Positions 1-7,800 of a stretch of DNA of 10,710 nucleotides are shown here, piece after piece. Within the stretch, counting starts at the first letter, position 1, and each line of letters opens with the position of its first letter. The stretch is from the NCBI GenBank assembly GCA_029570245.1, contig JAKQSH010000204.1:1-10710 (forward strand). Reading direction: 5' to 3'. The stretch comes from Deltaproteobacteria bacterium. Its GTDB lineage: Bacteria > Myxococcota_A > SURF-8. The position numbers were made by a program, and so were the translations under genes. Below the pieces are notes generated by a model that made no database searches, was not told where the DNA came from, and was given only the letters and a program-made list of their open reading frames with translations.

Positions 1-142
1 CCCTGCTGACCTTGGAGCGGCTACAACACCTAAAGTGCGAGTGGTCAAACTCATGTCGCCGGAAGCGCGCAAGGCCGGTGTCGTTGTGAAAACGGTGGAC
101 GAACTGGTCGATAAGCTCGTCAACGAAGCCAAAGTCATCTAA
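1..142 (+). CDS. etfB: Electron transfer flavoprotein beta subunit, C-terminal end (partial)
   Basis: Only the last 46 codons are present, read from base 2 to the TAA at 140-142; the start lies left of the window. The visible tail includes KLMSPEARKAG, then VKTVDELVDKL and a final NEAKVI, which matches the usual C-terminus of EtfB, the small subunit of the electron transfer flavoprotein. In the family EtfB binds AMP and, with EtfA, forms a soluble heterodimer that takes electrons from acyl-CoA and other dehydrogenases and passes them to a membrane quinone oxidoreductase. The C-terminal arm seen here normally wraps onto EtfA. The next gene is etfA only 21 bases downstream on the same strand, the standard etfBA order, which strongly supports the call despite the short fragment. 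Confidence 0.9.
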   Translation, partial: PADLGAATTPKVRVVKLMSPEARKAGVVVKTVDELVDKLVNEAKVI

Positions 143-163
143 GCAGAAAGGAAGGGGTTTATC

Positions 164-1129
164 ATGTCTGTACTTATCCTGGTCGAACACAAAAAAGGAT
201 CGCTGGTGAAAGCCAGCCTTAACGTAATAAACGCCGCGTCTCAAATGGCGGCGAAAATGGGTGTCGTTTACAATCTGGCGGTTATCGGCAGCGGCGTTGA
301 CGCAACTGTTGCAGCAGTAAAAAATGTCGGAGCAGCTAAAATATACGTAGCTGACGACGCAAAGCTTGCAAACTACCTCGACGAATCCTGGGCCGATGTT
401 CTGGCGGCCATAGCCAAAGCGTCAGGAGCCAGAGCGGTTGTCGGCCTGGCAAGTACGCAAGGCAAAGCGGTTCTGCCGCGTGTCGCCGGTAAACTCAACG
501 CCGGAATGGCTTCAGAAGTAACAGGAATCACAGACGATCTGCATTTCCTGCGCCCTATTTACGCAGGAAACGTCAACGCCGAAGTGGAAATCACTACCGA
601 TGTCAAGGTAGCATCAATTCGCGGTACGGCTTTCGAGCCTGTAAGCTCCGGTTCGGAGGCCGCAATCGAAACAGTGGCTGTTGCAATCGACCCGAACGCT
701 TACCGCAAGAAATTCGTCAAAATGGAAGAAGTCGTCTCCGATCGCCCGCCTCTGACTGAAGCCAGAATAGTAGTTTCTTTCGGACGCGGAATAAAAGCGA
801 AAGAAAACATTCCCATTGTCGAGAAACTTGCCGACACACTCAAAGCCGCAATCGGAGCGACCCGTGTTGTTGTGGATGCCGGTATGATTCACAACGATTA
901 TCAGGTAGGCCAGACTGGTAAAGTGGTAGCTCCCGATCTGTACATCGCAATAGGAATGTCCGGCGCAATTCAGCACCTGGCAGGAATGAAGGACAGCAAA
1001 GTGATTGTTGCAATCAACAAGGATGAAGAAGCGCCCATTTTCCAGGTCGCTGATTACGGAATCGTAGCCGATCTTTTCCAGGCCGTACCCGAAATGACAG
1101 AGAAAATCCAGGCCATCAAAAACGCCTGA
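164..1129 (+). CDS. etfA: Electron transfer flavoprotein alpha subunit
   Basis: This complete 321-residue protein is the normal length for EtfA (about 310-335). The N-terminal half (roughly 1-190) begins SVLILVEHKKG, the typical nucleotide-fold start of domain I. The C-terminal FAD-binding domain is clear: QVGQTGK at 247-253, SGAIQH at 266-271, NKD at 285-287, then APIFQVADYGIVADL. These are the conserved residues that hold the FAD cofactor, so the protein should be active. EtfA and EtfB together shuttle electrons in the cytoplasm from acyl-CoA dehydrogenases and related flavoenzymes to the respiratory chain. The ATG is preceded by a purine-rich Shine-Dalgarno (GGAAGGGG, 150-157) at a good distance. 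The gene is co-transcribed with etfB and closed by a terminator just downstream. No fused ferredoxin domain, which some bifurcating forms have, is present. Confidence 0.97.
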   Translation: MSVLILVEHKKGSLVKASLNVINAASQMAAKMGVVYNLAVIGSGVDATVAAVKNVGAAKIYVADDAKLANYLDESWADVLAAIAKASGARAVVGLASTQGKAVLPRVAGKLNAGMASEVTGITDDLHFLRPIYAGNVNAEVEITTDVKVASIRGTAFEPVSSGSEAAIETVAVAIDPNAYRKKFVKMEEVVSDRPPLTEARIVVSFGRGIKAKENIPIVEKLADTLKAAIGATRVVVDAGMIHNDYQVGQTGKVVAPDLYIAIGMSGAIQHLAGMKDSKVIVAINKDEEAPIFQVADYGIVADLFQAVPEMTEKIQAIKNA

Positions 1130-1153
1130 TACATCCGAAGCTATCCGAATCAG

Positions 1154-1182
1154 AAGGGCCGCATTTGCGGCCTTTTTGTTTT
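1154..1182 (+). terminator. Rho-independent terminator of etfBA
   Basis: A GC-rich stem GGCCGC (1157-1162), 4-base loop ATTT and GCGGCC (1167-1172) are followed by TTTTTGTTTT (1173-1182). The A/G bases at 1154-1156 can extend the stem into the T-run. It lies 25 bases after the etfA stop and is a textbook intrinsic terminator, separating the etf operon from the next gene. Confidence 0.93.
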
Positions 1183-1214
1183 ACACGGATACTGCACACG
1201 ACAGAGAATTTTGT

Positions 1215-1242
1215 TTGACATGCGGATATGCGGGATTATATT
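1215..1242 (+). promoter_or_regulatory. Sigma70-like promoter of the PqqD-like gene
   Basis: A perfect TTGACA (-35, 1215-1220) is followed after 16 bases by TATATT (-10, 1237-1242). The predicted start of transcription is near 1249-1250, about 53 bases before the ATG at 1303. It sits directly after the etfBA terminator, as expected for a separate transcription unit. The match is by eye and assumes an E. coli-like housekeeping sigma factor. Confidence 0.65.
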
Positions 1243-1257
1243 TTCAGTATATGAACT

Positions 1258-1280
1258 TTCGCTTCGATAAACAAAGCGAA
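1258..1280 (+). promoter_or_regulatory. Leader hairpin upstream of the PqqD-like gene
   Basis: TTCGCTT (1258-1264) and AAGCGAA (1274-1280) form a perfect 7-bp inverted repeat with a 9-base loop. It lies within the predicted 5' leader and ends 6 bases before the Shine-Dalgarno (AAAGGGG, 1287-1293). It has no T-run, so it is not a terminator. It could be an mRNA-stabilising hairpin or a protein-binding operator just downstream of the promoter; the sequence alone cannot choose. Confidence 0.4.
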
Positions 1281-1302
1281 CAGTATAAAGGGGCCATGTT
1301 AT

Positions 1303-1590
1303 ATGCCGACCAGCATTATAGACTCGTTTCCCAGACAGAATCCGCGAGCAGCGATGCGCACAATAGAAGATCAGACCGTCGTAGTAATACCGGACACTTC
1401 AATGCTGTTCGATTTGAATGAAGTCGCCAGTTTTATATGGAAAAGGATGGACGGCAGGCACAACCTTAAGAAAATAATTGAAGAAGTGGAAAACGAGTTC
1501 GACATCGACCATGAAACCGCAACTGGCGATGCTGTGGAACTTATTGAAAATATGAAAGAAGCTGGCCTGGCGGTGTTCGACACCGAATAA
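1303..1590 (+). CDS. PqqD-family peptide-chaperone-like protein
   Basis: This small 95-residue protein has the PqqD signature in its middle: LNEVASFIW at 38-46, then a DG turn (50-51), helix KKIIEEVENEF (56-66) and a final helix ending in LAVFD. In PqqD and related RiPP recognition elements this winged-helix-like fold binds the leader of a precursor peptide and presents it to a radical-SAM/SPASM enzyme. The first 30 or so residues form a short strand region, as usual. The start is set by AAAGGGG (1287-1293), 9 bases upstream; an ATG at 1296 is out of frame. The gene has its own likely promoter and is flanked by unrelated genes; neither a radical-SAM enzyme nor a precursor peptide is visible in the window. 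Family membership is fairly safe, but a role in PQQ synthesis is not supported, so no symbol is given. Such stand-alone proteins are also found with other peptide or protein-modification systems. Confidence 0.82.
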   Translation: MPTSIIDSFPRQNPRAAMRTIEDQTVVVIPDTSMLFDLNEVASFIWKRMDGRHNLKKIIEEVENEFDIDHETATGDAVELIENMKEAGLAVFDTE

Positions 1591-1711
1591 AAATCTCCAG
1601 ATAAAAAAACCGAAACTTAACTGATACAAAATTCGAAAATGCTGATAGAATGACTAAATCAACGAGGCAGTACGCAAATTGATTAACTTATAGCTTTTGG
1701 GGGTCATTATT

Positions 1712-1764
1712 CTGATAAGGTTTTTCGACCTTATATATCAGGGTTATCCTTATGGATACCTGAT
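1712..1764 (+). promoter_or_regulatory. Paired inverted repeats in the leader of the giant lipoprotein gene
   Basis: The gap 1591-1862 contains no credible gene. Its only clear structure is here. Hairpin A pairs ATAAGGT (1715-1721) with ACCTTAT (1728-1734), and CTG (1712-1714) can extend it by pairing with CAG (1739-1741) across a 4-base bulge. Hairpin B pairs ATCC (1746-1749) with GGAT (1754-1757), extended by GGT/ACC and by ATCAGG (1737-1742) with CCTGAT (1759-1764), with a small bulge. The CAG at 1739-1741 is claimed by both, so the extended forms exclude each other. There is no T-run after B, so it is not an intrinsic terminator. A weak promoter-like pair (TTAACT 1683-1688, CATTAT 1705-1710) lies just upstream. 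It may be a regulatory RNA leader or operator; it matches no riboswitch class I recognise. Confidence 0.35.
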
Positions 1765-1847
1765 GCATGTGAAAATAAAGTGTACTGGGACAGAGAAGTA
1801 AAGCAGAAAAATAATCCGCTATTTATATACATGTATTAGCGTTGGCG

Positions 1848-1854
1848 AAAGGAG
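1848..1854 (+). promoter_or_regulatory. Ribosome binding site that fixes the start of the giant lipoprotein
   Basis: AAAGGAG lies 8 bases before the ATG at 1863. An in-frame TTG at 1842 would add seven residues (MAKGDRD) but would place this Shine-Dalgarno inside the coding region and has no site of its own. The ATG start also gives a compact signal peptide with the lipobox cysteine at residue 23. Confidence 0.85.
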
Positions 1855-1862
1855 ATAGGGAT

Positions 1863-4800
1863 ATGCAAGCAGGAAAATTGCTGTGGTTTGCAGCTTTGAT
1901 ATTCGGTCTTTCAATTCTTATGGCGGCCTGCGATGACGGAGGTGATGATGTCAGCTTCGGCGACAGCGACGGAGACGGAGAAACATCCGAAGAATCGGAT
2001 GGAGATTCAGATAAAGACAACGGTGGAGATGGAGATGTCGATAATGCCGGCTCATGCTCGGTAACAATAACCGACCCACTGGACGGCTCCAGACTCGAAA
2101 GCGACACCGTAAATGTTTCCGTATCGGTAGATGGTGCTGAAACTGCAGAAATCGTCATTAAAAACGGCGATGTCACCAGCGAACCCGTAAGTAAGAAAGT
2201 TGTCGAAGGCAAAGTGATATTCCGCGATGTCGTTTTCGATTTCGGAACCAGCGCCATTACTGTCAGTGCAATTGCTAAAGACGGCAACTCATGCAACGAC
2301 ACAGTCAGCGTTTCGCTGCTTCCGACTGCCACTTTTGATAACGTTGATTTCACATATGAAGACGACGCCCCATCAAGCGCAGATGGCGTACAGGTGGAAA
2401 TCAGTCTGACTACCGAGGAAGGTGCCACAGTCGCTCTGGAAGTCGGCGGAACAAATTACGGCACACAGGAAGCGGACGCAGATGGCAAAGTCAGATTTTC
2501 GGGTGTTGACCTTGAACCGGGCGCAAATGCCGCTACGGCGACAGTCACACTGAACACCGCCGAACAGGAAGTATATGAAACCATCACGCTTTCAGGATGC
2601 AGGTTGATGTTTGTAGCGCCGGAAGTTGAAGCAGCGCTTTCCGATGCTGGCGGAGACTGCAACACCACCTGCGGCGACGACTTGAACTGCAACAAACCAA
2701 ACCTCCAGTATAATGTAGTCGTTTCAGCGGAAAACGTCGCGGCAGGCGAAGTGGCTGAGCTTGAAATCAACGGCGCCGGGCCTTATGAGGCAACCGCCGG
2801 AAACGAAGAGATTACATTCAACGCCGTTGATCTGCCTGACGGCAGCGTTGAGCTTATTGTTACGGCCATGGGCACTGAGGGCAAAGAAGGCGTAGCATGC
2901 GAAGCTGAAATTGTGATTCCTGTTGAAGTCACCTGCGATTGCCACCTGGTCGTTGAACCGGTTCCCGACGATTACAACATGAACTCCGAAGATCAGAACA
3001 GCGAAACCGAAGGCTTCCAGCGCGTATATGCCGTAAGCAGTGACAACTGCCTTAACGGTTCCGAAGTTGAACTTGATCACAACGGAATCAAATCGAGCAA
3101 AGTTCTTGCAAACGGAACAAGCGAATTCGAAATCACTTTTGAGGAAGGAAGCCAGCAGCTTTCTTGGAACATTACAGAGTTGAACAGCGAAAGCGATGAA
3201 ACCGGACGGACCGGAGCTGCAGGACCATATAATTTCAAGGTAGATCGCAACGCACCGGAAATTTCGCTGGATACACTGGTTGAAGCAGCAGTTGTTACCG
3301 TAAACCACGACACGGACTTCGATCTCTCCAACGGGATTCAAATGCGCATCAGCGGAACAGCGGAAGGCGTTGAAGTGCTGGTGCCAGCAATAGAAATAGC
3401 ACTGAACGTAAGCGATGCCGACGGCAGCCTGGATGATTACAGCGCTGCACTTGACGAAGACGGAAAATTCCAGCTCGAAGGCGTCAATCTGCCCAGACCG
3501 GAAGGCAGCGAAGACACCAGAGCCTTCATTCTCACTTTCACCGTTTCCGATGAACTGGGCAACGAAAGCGAACTGGTAGTCAATATCACCGGACAATATT
3601 CTGAAGCATCAGTCACCGTAACCCAGATCGACGGATACACAGCCCCGTTCGAAACCGATCCTCTGGTTCTGAATCTGGAAGACGACGACAACCCGGATGT
3701 CGATCTGCTGCAGTTCTCTGTAACAATAGCAACCAGCCTGGTGGACGACGGAGCCGTGGCTCAACTGGTTATTGACAGTGGATTGCCGATGGAAACCACG
3801 GTTGAAAGCGGCACGGCAAGCTGGAATGTAGCACTCGACAACGGCCCGCATACACTGATGGCCCAAGCTCAGCTTGGCGGAACAAGCGGAGCCTTCATCA
3901 GCTCATCAACTTACAACCTTATAATCGCCTGGACAGCTCCAACGGTTTCAATCGAAGACCCGCTTGACGGTCTCTGGACGAACATCAATGTCATTGACGT
4001 AACGGCTGTCTCCAACATCGGCGAAGGTAAAACCGTTACACTGAACGTTAACGGCGGCGGAGAAGGCAGAGCCGAATATACGGCAGAGCTCGACGCAGAC
4101 GGAATTGCAATCTTCGAGAATATAGAGCTTGCGCAGGGTGATATGCCTTATGTTCTGCTTGCCGAGGTTGAAGACCTGGCCGGCAATATAGCCGAAGATG
4201 CAATCACGGTCAACCTCGACACTGTAAACCCGACACCTGTAATAACCAGCCCTGCCGCCGACGATCAGGAATTCACAGAAACCAACGACATTGAAGTCAC
4301 GGTTGATCTGACCGGAGAAGCGGACGGCCTTGAGGCGACGCTCCAGCTTTACAACGTCAACGACCCGGACAATCCGATTGCGGCAGGCAATGCCAGTCCG
4401 TTGTCAGAATCCGGCGAGGCCAGTTATACATTCGTTCATCTGGCAGACGGATTCTACATTGTAGAAGTCGAATTTACAGACCTGGCAGGCAACACCGGTT
4501 CGACCAGCCGCAGTTTCCGCGTCAATCAGGGCTGCTGGACGGCCAGCATCAGTTCTCCTGCCAACAATTCGTACTACGGCATTGCAAACGCCTACCAGGG
4601 CAATACAGCAAACGGCGTTCGTATAAATATAGTAGTTGACGCCAGTCAGGGCTCACTGCCGGCAGACCCGTTTACACCGCTGACCCTGTATCGGAACGGC
4701 ACACCGATTTTGAATGGAATTCTGGGAGAAGACAGAAAATATACATTCTCCAATGTACCGATGCCAAGCGCAGGAAACTATCAGTTCAGCGTTATAATTG

Positions 4801-7800
4801 AAAAGGAAGGCATAGAAAACAACTGTCCGGCCTCGCCTAACCCGCTGAACCTGAGCGTTGACTTCACGGCTCCGACTATCGCCATCGTTCCCGATCCGGC
4901 GAAAACCAACTGGCCTGCCAACCCGACAAACGCATCGACACCTATTCCTTATCTGGCAGTCGATACCGACACTGCCCCCGGAACCGCCGGGTTCCAGACC
5001 AGCTTCACCTTCGACAGCAACAACGGCGTAGAAACCGGTCAACCTATTACACTGACCGTCACAGACCAGCTCTCCCGCTACTCTCAGGTATACAATTCAA
5101 CCTTCGGAAGCAACGGCAGAGCGACATTCAGTGCGGTGACTCTGTATCAGAGCGGGGTGATTCCATACAATACGAAGTTGAAGATTACAGCACAGACATC
5201 CGACAAGGCAGGCAACCAGTCCAACGCTTATGTATATTACGCAATAGCCGACACTCAGGCGCCTGATTTCATAAACATCAATCCGCCTCAGGGTGTGCTG
5301 ACTCTCAGCAACGACTTCAACCAGAACCCTGACGACGGATTCCAGTTGCGTATGAATCTCACAGTAACCGGCGGAAGCGCCGGAACCGGCAGGCTGAACG
5401 TAACTGTAATTCCCAACGAAGGGGCACAGTATCTCCTGGGGAACTTCGACATTGCATCCAACGGAAGTGCACTTGTTACCGGAACCTTCCAGGAAGGCGG
5501 AATCACGCTGCGCCTGTCGCATACCGACGACCTTGGCAACACCGGAACAAAGGACATTTATTACAGCATCGAATATGTAGCAGAACTTGAAGTTTATGCC
5601 GGAAGTCCTGCGGTAAAACTTACCGGACAGACTCTGGTCTGGAACAGCACTCAGGATGCACTCATCAACACAGCCGGATTCCAGCTGACATTCCAGGCAA
5701 ACACTGTCGGTTTCGAATCCGGTCTGGTGATTTCGCTGTGTTCCGACCAGGGACTTGAGAGCGGAGATGTTCTGCCATCCTGTACAGTGCCCGGATATTA
5801 TAAATCCGCGACCGGAACAGTTCAGATTTCGGAGGGAATTTCCGGCTTCGCTGTCATTACAAACGTACCGCTCAAAAATGAAGCCATTCATCATGTGTTT
5901 ATTGAAGGTACAGACGGCGTAGGCAACTACGATGCTACACCAGTGACTACTCTTGATCTTGATTCCAAAGCACCGACTGTCACTTCAGTCACTATCGACG
6001 AAAACAACGCATCCAACGACAACACGAACATCATTCTGAGTTCATCGGAAGGAACAGTAAGCGGCAGTAATCTTCTTGTAAGTGTCACAGTCGCGACCAG
6101 CGGCGATACCAATATGATCTCGCTGTACAAGGGAGCAACGCTCATCGCCGGTCCGGTGACCGTCAGCGGTTCTTCACACACATTTACCGGAGTATCGCTT
6201 GCAAACGGCAGCGGTACAATTACAGCCATCGCCAAAGACTCGCACAACAACTCATCCAGTTCAAGCGCACCTGCGGCAAATCTCAACTATATTGTTGATA
6301 TTTATCCTCCGACGGTGGCTTTTGTCGGCGGCGGAGCCAAGATTACTCTTAATGCCAGCAATTGCTCTTCCAACGACGGCAACAATAACTGTCTGGCCAG
6401 CGGCGTTTCCGTAACAATCACTCAGCAAGCCAGCGATCTCGAATCTCTTGAAGGCGGCACAGTAAGACTGGCCCGCACCGGATACTTCGCGGAGTTGACA
6501 ATTCCGAGCTATACCGGAAACAGCGTCACGCTTGATTTCGTTAATTACCCGATCCCACAGGGGGAAACTACACTGACACTGACAGCTACCGACCCTGCAG
6601 GCAACACTTCAACTCCGGTAAATCAGCTGTTCGAGGTGGATTCCATCTCCCCGACAATCAGTTTCGCGAATCCTGTCGCCGGAACACTGGTAGAGTATGA
6701 CGCCGACGATGACGATCCTGTTTACGGCGACGGACTTAACGATCTTACACTTACCGTAGCAGGCTGGACTTATAACATCAGTGGAGTAAGCGGTCAGACA
6801 ACAGTGCGACTTCAGAAAAAACTGCATGCCGACGAAGACATCGTAGAAAACTGGGCGTACATAGGTCAGGCAGTGGCGACCCAGCAGGTAACGTCATCTC
6901 AGAACAACATTTCGATGAGTCCGCTCGATTTCAGACGCGGTGACTTCGACTACCGCCTTGAAGCGACCGAAGTATACAGCGGCAACGTGTCATACTCAGC
7001 ATATCTCCGCGTAATAATAACATTCAACGTGTCTTTCGGAATCGTCCTCGAAAAGTGGAGTGGCGACGGTCAAATCGGGACTGCCGATGATCTTGAAGAC
7101 GGTGCAAAATTCAATTACCTGGAAGATCAGAATTCGGCCACCGATGTTTACGGAATGAACATTCGAATTGTCACCAACGCACCTGAAGGATTGATTCCAG
7201 ATTTGTATGTAGGCGGCAAAAAGCCCGAATTCGGCGGCTCCGGCGTCATGGTCCCCAAGAGCAAAGCAACAAACGGCACAGGCGAAATAGTCGGTGGAAT
7301 AGTGGAATACCAGAACATTTCGGTGCCAGAAGCACCTGCGACGACTACTCTGTGGGTGGAAGTAAACTACCCGCCCACCGACCACGGTGAATACCCCGTG
7401 TCGAGTATTCTTGCCGACGGGAACCGCCCGGTGTTAACCTTCACAAGACCGGCCACCGCCAGTGTAACTTATAACTATACCAACGATACATTGCAGAGCA
7501 CATACTGTCAGCTTAAGCTGGGAACTTCTGACGCAATTCAGATCAGCGCCGACTACATAAGAAATGGACAGATCGCCACAATCAGCGCCAAAGACCAGCT
7601 CGGAACAAATGTGCCGCTGCTTGGAACAACAACAGCCGTATTCAGCAGCAATGTCGCCACATTCTCCGATCTTATACTGCCCTGCTCCTACGGAATGAGT
7701 TACCTTGAGCTTTCTGTTTCAGCACCGGATACCGTCGGCAACCCGTCCATATTGACAGCCACAGTTAAGGCCGTCGTTGACGACGATCCGCCCAGCAACG

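Noticed and set aside
1176..1421. An 81-codon plus-strand frame overlapping the PqqD-like gene
   Set aside because: It begins in the T-run of the etfBA terminator, spans the promoter and then runs out of frame through the PqqD-like gene; no ribosome site and no family resemblance.
1712..1764. Reading the paired hairpins as the terminator of the PqqD-like gene
   Set aside because: No T-run follows either stem and the stems are AT-rich and bulged; they fit a leader or operator better than an intrinsic terminator.
1842..1862. TTG at 1842 as an earlier start for the giant lipoprotein
   Set aside because: The only good Shine-Dalgarno (1848-1854) lies downstream of this TTG and at the right distance from the ATG at 1863.
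1942..2045. The GAC/GGA-rich stretch as a DNA tandem repeat or recombination site
   Set aside because: It is irregular at DNA level and is explained by the Asp/Gly-rich protein linker; no fixed repeat unit could be aligned.
2724..3596. A 290-codon open frame on the minus strand in the same gene
   Set aside because: It is antisense to Ig-like modules, with no domain, no start context and an amino-acid make-up typical of a shadow frame.
5097..5894. A 265-codon open frame on the minus strand inside the giant lipoprotein gene
   Set aside because: It is fully antisense to a clear repeat-rich protein, its product is Cys/Val/Gly-rich without any recognisable fold, and it has no fitting ribosome site. 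It is a by-product of the codon use of the real gene.
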